From Bradyrhizobium prioriisuperbiae (GTDB taxonomy: Bacteria > Pseudomonadota > Alphaproteobacteria > Rhizobiales > Xanthobacteraceae), in the NCBI RefSeq assembly GCF_032397745.1, contig NZ_CP135921.1, forward strand, positions 8,420,501 to 8,484,500: a stretch of DNA of 64,000 nucleotides, in the 5' to 3' direction. Below are positions 1 to 8,091 of this stretch, piece by piece. The translations under genes were made by a program, and so were the position numbers. The notes beneath the pieces were generated by a model. It searched no databases and was not told the DNA's origin. It was given only the letters and a program-made list of their open reading frames with translations. Positions within the stretch are counted from its first letter, which is position 1, and each line of letters starts with the position of its first letter.

Positions 1-459
1 ATCTTCAGCCTGCTGCCATCGGCCCTGCAGGACTGGCTGAGCACGCATTATGCCGAGGCAACGTTCGCGATCATCGGCCTCGGCCTCTGCCAGGCGGCCT
101 ACTTCAGCGAAGACCTTCGGTCCGGGCTGCGATCGGTCGCGGCCGGGCAGGAAGAAGCGGCGCGCGCGCTCGGGCACAGCTACATCGGAACCATGCGCGA
201 CGTGCTGTTGCCGCAGGCGTTCCGCAATGCGCTTCCGGCGCTGATCAACCACACCGTGTCGCTGTTCAAGAACAGCAGCCTCGCCATGGCGATCGGCGTC
301 GCCGAATTGACCCATGCCGTGCGGGAAGTCGAGAACCAGAGTTTCCGCACCTTCGAAACATTCCTGATCGCGACCCTCGTCTATCTCGCCTGCTCGCTCG
401 TCCTGATGGCGATCGGCGCATGGCTGGGCCGGCGCGCCAGGCCGGCGGGAGCACACTGA
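1..459 (+). CDS. Amino-acid ABC transporter permease (5' end cut by window)
   Basis: This is the C-terminal 152 residues of an inner-membrane permease of the polar amino-acid (His/Glu/Gln) ABC family; the start lies left of the window. The reading frame is open from base 1. It contains the cytoplasmic EAA loop that contacts the ATPase ([24 protein letters not shown], split here as [10 protein letters not shown] then VLLPQAF) and ends with a hydrophobic helix and a basic tail. The next permease starts 3 nt after its stop, so the two probably form the heterodimeric channel of one importer. The substrate cannot be read from the sequence. Confidence 0.93.
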   Translation: MFSLLPSALQDWLSTHYAEATFAIIGLGLCQAAYFSEDLRSGLRSVAAGQEEAARALGHSYIGTMRDVLLPQAFRNALPALINHTVSLFKNSSLAMAIGVAELTHAVREVENQSFRTFETFLIATLVYLACSLVLMAIGAWLGRRARPAGAH

Positions 460-462
460 TCC

Positions 463-1224
463 ATGCTGGTCGAGATCATCCGCATCGTGCAGGAGAACTG
501 GCTGCTGCTGCTGGTGGGGCAGTATCCCAACGGTCCGCTCGGCGGCATCGCGGCAACGCTGCTGCTGTCGGTGCTCGGCATCGCGCTGGCGTTTCCGCTC
601 AGCGTGCTGATGGCGCTGGCACGAATTTCGCCGTGGCGGATCCTGCGCGCGCCAGCCACCGCGCTGGTCTACACCATGCGCGGCGTCCCGCTTCTGATGA
701 TCATCTTCTGGGGCTACTTCCTGGTGCCGCTGCTGATCGGACGCGCCGTGCCGGGTTTCGTCACCATGGTCTGCGCGCTGGTGATCTACGAAGCCGCGTT
801 CCTGAGCGAGGTAGTGCGCGCCGGAATCCAGGCTCTCCCCGCGGGACAGATGGATGCGGCCCGCGCGCTCGGCCACAGCAATCTCAGCGCGATGCGCTAC
901 GTCATCCTGCCGCAGGCGCTCTACAACATGATGCCGAGCATCCTCAGCCAGTTCGTGTCCACCATCAAGGAAACCACGCTGGGTTACGTCATCAACGTGC
1001 CAGAGCTGACTTTCGCGGCGAACCAGATCAACAATCGCCTGCTGACCAAGCCGTTCGAGGTCTTCATCATCCTCGCCATCATCTATTTCATCGTCTGCTG
1101 GAGTCTCACGCAGCTCGCGAACTGGCTCGAGCGGCGGATCGCCACAAAACGCGCCGGCCCGGGAAGCGCACAAGGAACCGACTTCGCCCTGCCCGGCGGC
1201 AAACCGCTGGCGGCAGAGCCATGA
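463..1224 (+). CDS. Amino-acid ABC transporter permease, second subunit
   Basis: A 253-residue inner-membrane permease, normal length for the His/Glu/Gln/Arg/opine 3-TM family. It has an N-terminal hydrophobic stretch from about residue 10, several further membrane segments, and the EAA motif around residues 126-150 ([20 protein letters not shown]). The C-terminal tail after about residue 235 is basic and polar. It starts 3 nt after the preceding permease, and its stop overlaps a possible ATG of the ATPase gene (ATGA at 1221). The tight packing supports one operon encoding a two-permease amino-acid importer. Confidence 0.95.
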   Translation: MLVEIIRIVQENWLLLLVGQYPNGPLGGIAATLLLSVLGIALAFPLSVLMALARISPWRILRAPATALVYTMRGVPLLMIIFWGYFLVPLLIGRAVPGFVTMVCALVIYEAAFLSEVVRAGIQALPAGQMDAARALGHSNLSAMRYVILPQALYNMMPSILSQFVSTIKETTLGYVINVPELTFAANQINNRLLTKPFEVFIILAIIYFIVCWSLTQLANWLERRIATKRAGPGSAQGTDFALPGGKPLAAEP

Positions 1225-1259
1225 GCCAATCCGGGACCAGCCGTTCGGGAGAACCGCAC

Positions 1260-1994
1260 ATGATCGAATTCTCGCACGTCAACAAGCAGTACGGCAATTT
1301 CAACGCCCTGATCGACATCAATGCGGCGGTCCGCAAGGGCGAGGTCGTGGTGGTGTGCGGCCCGTCGGGATCGGGAAAATCCACGTTGATCCGCACCGTC
1401 AACCGCCTGGAGGAAATCCAGTCCGGCACGCTGACGTTCGACGGGCAGGACGTTCACGCCAGGATGAGCAGCCGGGATCTCAACCGGCTGCGCAGCCGCA
1501 TCGGCTTCGTGTTCCAGAGCTTCAATCTGTTTCCTCACATGTCCGCACTCGACAACGTCATGCTGTCGCCAATCCGCATCCGGGGGCTCGGCCGCGCGGA
1601 GGCGCACGACAAGGCCATGCTGCTGCTCGACCGGGTCGGTCTCGCCGCCAAGGCGCGCTCGTTTCCGGCGCAATTGTCGGGTGGCCAGCAGCAGCGTGTC
1701 GCCATCGCCCGGGCGCTGGCGATGGAGCCGCCGGCGATGCTGTTCGACGAGCCGACCAGCGCACTGGACCCGGAAATGGTCGGCGAAGTTCTCGCCGTCA
1801 TGCGCAGCCTGGCAGCCGACGGCATGACCATGATGTGCGTCACCCACGAAATGACGTTCGCCCGCGAGGTCGCCGACCGCGTCTGGTTCATGGATGCCGG
1901 CAGCATCCTGAGCATGGACGAACCGAAGCACTTCTTCAGCAATCCGGACCACCCGCGCGCGCAGCGCTTCCTTGCCGATCTTCGCGCCCGCTAA
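1260..1994 (+). CDS. Amino-acid ABC transporter ATP-binding protein (GlnQ-like)
   Basis: A 244-residue cytoplasmic ATPase that powers the importer made by the two upstream permeases. Walker A is GPSGSGKST (about residues 33-41), the signature is LSGGQQQR, Walker B is [11 protein letters not shown], and the H-loop is VTHEM. The start at 1260 gives the usual family length and is preceded by a GGGAGA ribosome-binding sequence about 7 nt upstream. An in-frame ATG at 1221, overlapping the upstream stop as ATGA, would add 13 residues and cannot be ruled out. Confidence 0.95.
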   Translation: MIEFSHVNKQYGNFNALIDINAAVRKGEVVVVCGPSGSGKSTLIRTVNRLEEIQSGTLTFDGQDVHARMSSRDLNRLRSRIGFVFQSFNLFPHMSALDNVMLSPIRIRGLGRAEAHDKAMLLLDRVGLAAKARSFPAQLSGGQQQRVAIARALAMEPPAMLFDEPTSALDPEMVGEVLAVMRSLAADGMTMMCVTHEMTFAREVADRVWFMDAGSILSMDEPKHFFSNPDHPRAQRFLADLRAR

Positions 1995-2024
1995 CGCATC
2001 ACCAGCCATCGGAGACATGTGATC

Positions 2025-2882
2025 ATGCGACTTGAAAGTTCGTTTGGATATCCGGCCATTCGCGTCATGCTCATCGCCGCCGTCGGCCTCGGTACGACGG
2101 CCACCGCCCGCGCCGATCAGTTGCAGGACATCGTGCAGCGAAAGGAATTGCGCTGCGGCACCTTTGCCGATGTGCCGCCGTTCGCGGCCCCCGACACAAA
2201 AACGCGTGAGATGGTGGGCTTCGACGTCGACCTCTGCGGCGCGATTGCAAAATCCCTGGGCGTGACGGCGAAGGTCACCCCGCTGTCGGTCGATGCCCGC
2301 GTGCCCGAGGTCAAGCTGGGACACGTCGACATCACCGTCGCCAATCTCGCCTACACACTGGGCCGCGCCGAGCAGATCCAGTTCAGCGATCCCTATTACA
2401 TCGCCAAGGAAATGCTGGCCGTCAAAGCGAGCGATCCCGGCTCCAGGAAGGCCGACTTCAGCGGCAAGCGACTGGCGTCGACCAAGGGTTCAACCTCCGA
2501 ACTTTCGATCAAACTCAACGGCTCGGATCCCCTCACCTTCCAGGACACCGGCTCGGCCTTCATGGCCGTGCAGCAGAACAAGGCCGTCGGCATGGTCGCC
2601 AACACCATGACCATCACCAAACTGGTCAACGAATCCAAGACGGCGGGCGTGCAGCTCAAGATGATCGAGGAACCGATGATCCTCCAGCCCATCGGCATCG
2701 GCATGAAGAAGGGCGAGCCGGCGCTACTGGCGAAAGTCAACGAAACGCTGGTGGCGCTGGACACGAGCGGCGAGATTAACCGGATCTGGGACAAGTGGCT
2801 GGGGATGAGCACCGAATACAAGATGGTGCGCACCGACAAGGTTGCTCCACTCGGCGAACTGAGGTTCACGCCGATTCCTTAA
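2025..2882 (+). CDS. Amino-acid ABC transporter periplasmic binding protein (family 3)
   Basis: A 285-residue solute-binding protein with a Sec signal peptide: a hydrophobic core (VMLIAAVGLGTT) and a likely cleavage site after TARA, about residue 30. The mature part has the family 3 pattern: LRCGTFADVPPF, then GFDVDLCGAIAKSLG, then a DITVANL segment and a second lobe with KLNGSDPLTFQDTGSA. The ATG at 2025 is preferred because GGAGAC lies 8 nt upstream; a GTG at 2019 in the same frame is too close to that site. It ends the importer operon and would deliver the substrate, probably a polar amino acid, to the two permeases. Confidence 0.95.
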   Translation: MRLESSFGYPAIRVMLIAAVGLGTTATARADQLQDIVQRKELRCGTFADVPPFAAPDTKTREMVGFDVDLCGAIAKSLGVTAKVTPLSVDARVPEVKLGHVDITVANLAYTLGRAEQIQFSDPYYIAKEMLAVKASDPGSRKADFSGKRLASTKGSTSELSIKLNGSDPLTFQDTGSAFMAVQQNKAVGMVANTMTITKLVNESKTAGVQLKMIEEPMILQPIGIGMKKGEPALLAKVNETLVALDTSGEINRIWDKWLGMSTEYKMVRTDKVAPLGELRFTPIP

Positions 2883-2902
2883 GGCAGCTTCGAGGGGCAA
2901 CC

Positions 2903-3148
2903 ATGCTTGTCGATACGCGGCAGATCAAGGCAGCGCGCTCGCTCCTGAGATGGAGACAGCTTCGACTGGCTCAGCAAACAGGATTGGCGCTTTCGACCAT
3001 CCGCCGGCTGGAACGCGCGGAAGGTCGTATCGAGGCCAATTTCGATACCGTGGAAAAGATTCGCCAGGCGTTCGAGAACGCGGGAATTGAATTCATGGGA
3101 TCTCCTAATCTGGGGGTTCGCATCTGGACCCAGCCGGAGGAGCGCTAG
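2903..3148 (+). CDS. Small XRE-type helix-turn-helix protein
   Basis: An 81-residue protein with a Cro/CI-type HTH: IKAARSLLRWRQLRLAQQTG followed by LALSTIRRLERAEG (about residues 8-41), then a helix IRQAFENAGIEF and a short GVRI-type end. This matches a common short alphaproteobacterial family of stand-alone HTH proteins. The ATG at 2903 has a GAGGGG ribosome-binding sequence. It follows the binding-protein gene by 20 nt and precedes the terminator at 3213, so it is probably the last gene of the amino-acid importer operon and may regulate it. The target is not known. Confidence 0.85.
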   Translation: MLVDTRQIKAARSLLRWRQLRLAQQTGLALSTIRRLERAEGRIEANFDTVEKIRQAFENAGIEFMGSPNLGVRIWTQPEER

Positions 3149-3212
3149 ATCCCGGCCGAAAGCTTCGCTCCTGATCCAATGCTGCTTTGCCCCATACACG
3201 CGACACACATGA

Positions 3213-3246
3213 CCCCACTGTGGATAACCACACAGTGGGGTTTTTT
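3213..3246 (+). terminator. Rho-independent terminator after the amino-acid importer operon
   Basis: A perfect 10-bp stem (CCCCACTGTG at 3213-3222, CACAGTGGGG at 3231-3240) with an 8-nt loop is followed directly by six T residues. It lies 65 nt after the stop of the small HTH gene and reads in the + direction, so it separates the importer operon from the porin leader. Confidence 0.95.
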
Positions 3247-3714
3247 ACGCGGTCATCGTCACGCACGCGCACGCCAGCTCTCGGCTGTCGCAATACGCAC
3301 GAGTTGGTTTCTCAGAACCGCGAGCGCACAACGTTTGCGCGCACATCAGCTTGAAATGAAGGCGCACGTGCAAACAAAACAGGCGCGCGAAGCGACGGCG
3401 ACGAACAAAAAGGATCAGTTTTGTCACCAAAGATACTTTATGCATCAAGAAAAATATCCCGTTCGGACTCAGTGTGTTAGCGACGATACAAACGTCGTTT
3501 CTTTTGCGCGACACAGCGATATCGGATTGTGAATGTTGTCCGATTGTCATCCCATCAAGATGCGACGAGGGGGCACCTCAAGTCGTTTCGCCCGGGGCTT
3601 CGCGGCATGCAACGCGTGACGCGAAGGGGCGGATTCAGCGGGCAAGGAGCTCGATCACACGCGGGCGCGCGTGATCGCAACTCTCCCGGCAACGCAAACT
3701 TCGAGGTTTTACAC
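3247..3714 (+). promoter_or_regulatory. Long non-coding leader/promoter region of the porin gene
   Basis: 468 nt without a convincing gene. The middle part (about 3340-3540) is clearly richer in A and T than its surroundings, as expected for a promoter of a highly expressed porin; I could not place a -35/-10 pair with confidence. Close to the start codon there is an imperfect 10-bp inverted repeat (3653-3662 with 3667-3676, one mismatch, outer arms GATCAC/GTGATC) that would fold in the mRNA leader about 40 nt before the ATG. Small open frames here look like chance. Confidence 0.5.
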
Positions 3715-5268
3715 ATGACAACAGCCAAGAGTATTCTGTTCGGCACGACGGCGGCGTTCGTCGCGCTGACCGGCGCGCAGGCTGCCGATCTTCCGGTCAA
3801 GGCCAAAGCGGTCGAGTACGTGAAGATCTGCTCGCTGTACGGCGCAGGTTTCTATTACATTCCAGGCACCGACACCTGCCTGCGCATCGGCGGCGCACTG
3901 CGCGTCGACACCGCGTTCAACGGCGGCAGCTACGATGCCCCCTACTGGGGTGGTGGCGCCAACAGCGCCAATGCCTACAACCGCGGCTACTTCGCGACAC
4001 GTTCGCGCCTGAACCTGTTCATGGACACGCGCACGGCCACAGAATACGGCGTTTTGCGCACGTACGCCAACATGCAGTTCGACTTCCTGCAGGGCCGCGA
4101 GAACATCGCGGGCGGCTTCGTCGAGAACGATCTGCTGTTCATCCAGTTTGCCGGCTTCACCTTCGGCAAGGCGGTCTCGCAGTTCGATCCGCAATGGGCG
4201 CTGTCCAAGCCGACGATCACATCGGGCTTTTTCTATGGCTCGAACAATGCCACCGGTATCCCACAACTGGCCTATACGGCGTCGTTCGGCAACGGCGTGT
4301 CGGCGTCGATCTCGCTCGAAGACGCTTATCCCTACCGCGCGGCAGGTGTCGTCAACACCTCGCTGGCGGGAGCGACCACGGCGCTGGTCGGCCCGTTCGG
4401 ATCGACCACCTCTGCCTACGGGACCACGGGCAACACCTTCCAGGGTAATGCGCAGCTCGGCGACCATGTACCGGACATCGTCGGCAACGTACGTGTCGAC
4501 CAGGCCTGGGGATCGTTTCATGTCGCAGCCGCGGCGCACGAAGTGCACGGCACTTATTACACCCCGAGCGACAGTTCGAGCGGCAAGCCCGACGCCACCT
4601 GGGGCTTCGCGGTCAGCGGCGCATTCGAGCTGAAGAACCTGCCCACCGGCACCGGCGACAGCCTGAAGGTGGAAGCGAGCTTTGCCAACGGTGCTGCCAA
4701 GTATGTGTTCGGCGGCACCAACGACACCACCGGCGCCGGCCGTCTGGTGAAAATCGGCAGCGGCGCGCCCGGCTTCGCCGGCAGCATGGCGTTCGGCTAC
4801 ATCCTGGACGGCGTCTACGGCGCCGGCACCGGCATTCAGAAGAGCAATGCCTGGGAGGTCAGCGGCTTCTACGAACACTACTGGACGCCCGCATGGCGCA
4901 CATCGGTCTTCGCCAACTACAGCCGTATCTCCTATGGCTCGACCGGCGATGCGCTGCTGCTCGCGATGGCCAACGGCACCTCCGGCGCGTTCACCACGGG
5001 AACCACGCATTCCTCCACCGGCGCAGGCCTGGCCACCGGCAGCTTCGCCATCAGCACGGCGCAGGTCGGGACGCGGACAGCCTGGACTCCGGTCCAAAAC
5101 CTGACCCTGTCGGCGGAATTCGTCTACAGCCGCCTCAACCAGAACCTGAACGGGACCTTCACCAGCGCCGCGGCCGGAACACCCCCTGGCTACGCCGCCG
5201 GCTCGACGTTCCAGCTCAAGAGCCAGAACCTCTACAACGGAGCCGTCCAGATCCTGCGCAGCTTCTGA
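3715..5268 (+). CDS. Outer-membrane porin (alphaproteobacterial porin family)
   Basis: A 517-residue general porin forming a passive diffusion channel in the outer membrane. It starts with a signal peptide (KSILFGTTAAFVALTGAQA, cleavage about residue 24) followed by ADLPVKAKAVEYVKICSLYG. The family hallmark YIPGTDTCLRIGG and the following FATRSRLNLFMDTRTATEYG strand segments are present, and the protein ends in Phe, as outer-membrane beta-barrels do. The ATG at 3715 is chosen over upstream in-frame starts because the signal peptide begins there. It has its own leader and terminator, so it is probably transcribed alone. The paired cysteines in KICSLYG and DTCLR probably form a disulfide typical of the family. 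Confidence 0.95.
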   Translation: MTTAKSILFGTTAAFVALTGAQAADLPVKAKAVEYVKICSLYGAGFYYIPGTDTCLRIGGALRVDTAFNGGSYDAPYWGGGANSANAYNRGYFATRSRLNLFMDTRTATEYGVLRTYANMQFDFLQGRENIAGGFVENDLLFIQFAGFTFGKAVSQFDPQWALSKPTITSGFFYGSNNATGIPQLAYTASFGNGVSASISLEDAYPYRAAGVVNTSLAGATTALVGPFGSTTSAYGTTGNTFQGNAQLGDHVPDIVGNVRVDQAWGSFHVAAAAHEVHGTYYTPSDSSSGKPDATWGFAVSGAFELKNLPTGTGDSLKVEASFANGAAKYVFGGTNDTTGAGRLVKIGSGAPGFAGSMAFGYILDGVYGAGTGIQKSNAWEVSGFYEHYWTPAWRTSVFANYSRISYGSTGDALLLAMANGTSGAFTTGTTHSSTGAGLATGSFAISTAQVGTRTAWTPVQNLTLSAEFVYSRLNQNLNGTFTSAAAGTPPGYAAGSTFQLKSQNLYNGAVQILRSF

Positions 5269-5319
5269 CGCGCAACCAGAGAAAGGGGGCCTTGATCAGC
5301 TCTTGTGAATCTCCAGCGA

Positions 5320-5347
5320 CCTCCGGCGATGCCCCGCCGGAGGTTTT
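5320..5347 (+). terminator. Rho-independent terminator of the porin gene
   Basis: A 9-bp perfect stem (CCTCCGGCG at 5320-5328, CGCCGGAGG at 5335-5343) is followed by TTTT and a T-rich run. It lies 51 nt downstream of the porin stop in the + direction. Confidence 0.9.
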
Positions 5348-5431
5348 CTCTTGAGGCTTTTTCATGCTCGGAATTATCACCGATGTGCACCATGGGTTGA
5401 CGATCAACCGCTGTCCTGGCGAACGCGAAAG

Positions 5432-7759
5432 CTACCAGGAGCCTGCAATCGTAAGCCTGACCGCCAGCGGCTCGACCGGATGCACGATCGAATCCATCAC
5501 ACCGTTCTGGCACACTGCGGCCGGCGCGATCTGGGCCGGATAGCAGAGATTGTACAGGCTGTCGGTCTTGATCAGCGAGCCGTAGGCGTAGGAGATCTGG
5601 TTGGTCTTGGTGTTGAGCAGGTTGAGCACATCGAGCTGGATTCGCCAGCCATTGTCAGTACGGTAACCGACGCGCCCATTGAACAGGCTGGTGGCCTGGG
5701 AGCGGAAGGCATTGTCTTCGGTCAGCGGCGTCGAGGCCAGATAACGCCAGCGCAGCCCACCGAACCAGCCGGTCTTCTCGCCAAGCGTGATGCCGGCGGA
5801 TGCCACCATCGCCGGCGCGTTGGGAATGTAGTTGCCCGGCGCATTGCCGATCTGAGCCTGCGGATATCCCGCCAGCGATTCAAAGACCTCGGCCTGCTCG
5901 CTGTTGTATCCGACAAACCGGGCGTGGGTCAGCGCGAGATCCGCGTCGAGTTCGAGCCACCGCCGTGGACGATAAGTATTGGTCCATTCGATCCCATAGC
6001 GCCGGCTCGCCCTGCTCGGCGAGGTGTCGCCGGCATCGCCGGCGAAGAGAATCTCGGAGGCCTGATCGAGCATGAACAGGCTGATGGAGGAGTCGAGGCC
6101 CGGAATGATCTTGGTGCGAACACCGACCTCCGCACCTTTCGTCCGCACCAGCAGCGGCGACGCAGACAATTTCGTGGATGGATCGGTCGGAGATTCCGTG
6201 ATCGTGGTGCCGCGCGCATCATTGCTGTGCATGCCCATGCCGGCGCCAATAAACACTTCGGTCTTGTGGAATGGGCCGAGCACCATGGTGAATTTCGGAC
6301 TGCCGATTCCGGCACTGGAGTTTCCGGAGTTGTTGGCATTGAACAGCGAGTTGACCCTGGCGTCATAATAATCGCCGCGCCAGCCGAGCGTGGTCCGCAG
6401 CCAGTCGGTCCAGCGCAATGTGTTCTCCGCATAGACGCCGACGCTGGCTTCCCGCACCTTGTCGCTGCGGACGTTGGCGAGGAAGGTTCGCTGATAGGTA
6501 TTGGTCAGAGCAAGGCTAATATCGTCATAACGGGTCTGAATGCCGAACGTCGTTTCCATGGGACGGCCGGCGAACGATCCGTTGAAGCTTCGCGACGCGT
6601 TGACGCCGGCGACGATGCGGTCATCGTGCTGATGAAACTGATCGCCGAAAACCGGATCGGCGAGAAAATAAGTGAAGTTGTTGTACAGATTGAGACTGCT
6701 CTTGACCGCGAAAGCATTGGCTTTCCACGAACCGGCATCATCGGTGCCAGCAATGCGCGCCGACAACGCAAAACGATCGGTGTTGCCGCCGTCGCTGGGG
6801 TCCACCGCACCAAAGCGATCGAGCTCGCCCGACGTGATGGCGCGCTGCGGAACCTGATCGGTCGAATTCCATTTGTTCGAATAAGCCATGCCGGTGATGG
6901 AAAAACCGTCCAGCGCCGTGCCCTGGGTGTAGCGCACGAGGCCGTTCAACTTGCGCACGTCATCGGGATTGGCCCAGGGACCATCATAGGTGCCGACTTC
7001 GCCGGCAATCAGCAGGTTGCCCTCGCCGAGTTTCGTCGACCCCATGCCGAACAGCCGCCTGTAACCAAAGCTGCCGACGGTAACCTGGGCCATGCTTTTC
7101 TCGGTCCGGTCGATCAGGCCGATGTGAAGATGTCCCACCGAGGCGAAATCGCCCTCGTCCGCGAAATAGGGACCCTTCGCGACATCCAGGCTATTGACCG
7201 TCTCCGGCATCAGCCAGTTCAGGTCCGCGTAGCCCTGGCCGTGCCCATGGGTGCGCATGTTGACCGGCACATCATCGACATAGATCGCCAAGTCCGTGCC
7301 ATGATCGAGATTGTAACCGCGCAGAAAATATTGGTTGGCTTTGCCCTCGCCGCTGTGCTGCGTCACGATCAGCCCCGGTACGGCCTCCAGCACCTCCCCC
7401 GGCCGCGTGGCCGGGCGCGCGTTCAATGTTTCGCCGCTCACGGTAATTTCGCTGGCCATGTTCGGCGAACCCGCTGGGCCTGAGCCGACATTCGGCGCAC
7501 TGGACACTGTTGTCGCGGCCTCGACGGCGGGGCTTGGTGGCGACCGCCGCTCCCGCGACGGCGCGGCGGTTCGGGCGCGTCGCTTGCTTGCCTGACGCTG
7601 CTTCAATTGTTGTTTGGGCGCCTCGACCGTGACGGCTGGAAGAGCGGTCTCCGAGCCGGACGGCGTATGAGCCTCTGCGGTTTGTGGAAGGACAAGAATC
7701 AGGCCCCCCGCGATGGACAGTCTACGCACACCACTCAGCACACCACAGTCCCACAACAC
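5432..7759 (-). CDS. TonB-dependent outer-membrane receptor
   Basis: A 775-residue receptor (from the GTG at 7759) for energised uptake across the outer membrane. After a signal peptide (LSIAGGLILVLPQTAEA) comes a Pro/Arg/Ala-rich linker to about residue 100. A plug domain follows: RPGEVLEAVPGLIVTQHSGE, YFLRGYNLDHGTD, YVDDVPVNMRTHGHGQGYAD, then SLDVAKGPY. A long barrel ends in AGSW; the terminal residue is Trp rather than the usual Phe. GTGs at 7741 and 7729 are alternative starts; 7729 gives the most compact signal peptide. The ligand is not predictable; the His-rich plug (RTHGHGQ, GHLHIG) and the HupE-like genes downstream make a metal or metal complex an inference only. Transcription is convergent with the porin. 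Confidence 0.93.
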   Translation of the reverse strand: MLWDCGVLSGVRRLSIAGGLILVLPQTAEAHTPSGSETALPAVTVEAPKQQLKQRQASKRRARTAAPSRERRSPPSPAVEAATTVSSAPNVGSGPAGSPNMASEITVSGETLNARPATRPGEVLEAVPGLIVTQHSGEGKANQYFLRGYNLDHGTDLAIYVDDVPVNMRTHGHGQGYADLNWLMPETVNSLDVAKGPYFADEGDFASVGHLHIGLIDRTEKSMAQVTVGSFGYRRLFGMGSTKLGEGNLLIAGEVGTYDGPWANPDDVRKLNGLVRYTQGTALDGFSITGMAYSNKWNSTDQVPQRAITSGELDRFGAVDPSDGGNTDRFALSARIAGTDDAGSWKANAFAVKSSLNLYNNFTYFLADPVFGDQFHQHDDRIVAGVNASRSFNGSFAGRPMETTFGIQTRYDDISLALTNTYQRTFLANVRSDKVREASVGVYAENTLRWTDWLRTTLGWRGDYYDARVNSLFNANNSGNSSAGIGSPKFTMVLGPFHKTEVFIGAGMGMHSNDARGTTITESPTDPSTKLSASPLLVRTKGAEVGVRTKIIPGLDSSISLFMLDQASEILFAGDAGDTSPSRASRRYGIEWTNTYRPRRWLELDADLALTHARFVGYNSEQAEVFESLAGYPQAQIGNAPGNYIPNAPAMVASAGITLGEKTGWFGGLRWRYLASTPLTEDNAFRSQATSLFNGRVGYRTDNGWRIQLDVLNLLNTKTNQISYAYGSLIKTDSLYNLCYPAQIAPAAVCQNGVMDSIVHPVEPLAVRLTIAGSW

Positions 7760-8091
7760 CGATTTGCCCCAAGGTTCACTTTTACGACACTGACGTTCAT
7801 CTAGACAACGGACGACGACGATTTATGACATCGACCTGATCCTGGATCTAATCTTCGACCTCAAACATAACCGTTCGCTCTCGCTGTCAAATGAGCGTCA
7901 TACGTCCTGAGTAATTCTGCCACAAGGTGAATGCCCCGGTGCGGATTGTCGCTGCGCATCGGGATTTCACGCAATCAGTCAGATCGAAACGTCGCATCGA
8001 TCTTGCGTTTGCACTGCGTTCCTCCCCTCGACGCGGAACGAAGGCGCTGCCCGGCGCAGTTGTGCCTATCTTCAAGGCAGGGAAAACGATC
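7760..8091. promoter_or_regulatory. Divergent intergenic region between the TonB receptor and the spermidine-synthase-like gene
   Basis: 332 nt between two divergent start codons. It must hold both promoters. I see no palindrome resembling a Fur, Irr or NikR site and no riboswitch-like conserved boxes. An in-frame GTG at 7927 could extend the + strand gene by 55 residues, but that extension has no membrane or domain character. Confidence 0.4.

Noticed and set aside
3179..3550. Short frames on both strands in the porin leader
   Set aside because: One runs across a perfect terminator, composition is unlike genes here, and neither has a ribosome site.
3709..5097. 462-codon minus-strand frame opposite the porin
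   Set aside because: Shadow produced by the codon bias of the porin gene.
5395..5409. GGTTGA-CGA-TCAACC hairpin after the TonB receptor gene
   Set aside because: Short stem and no T-run on the minus strand, so not a convincing terminator.
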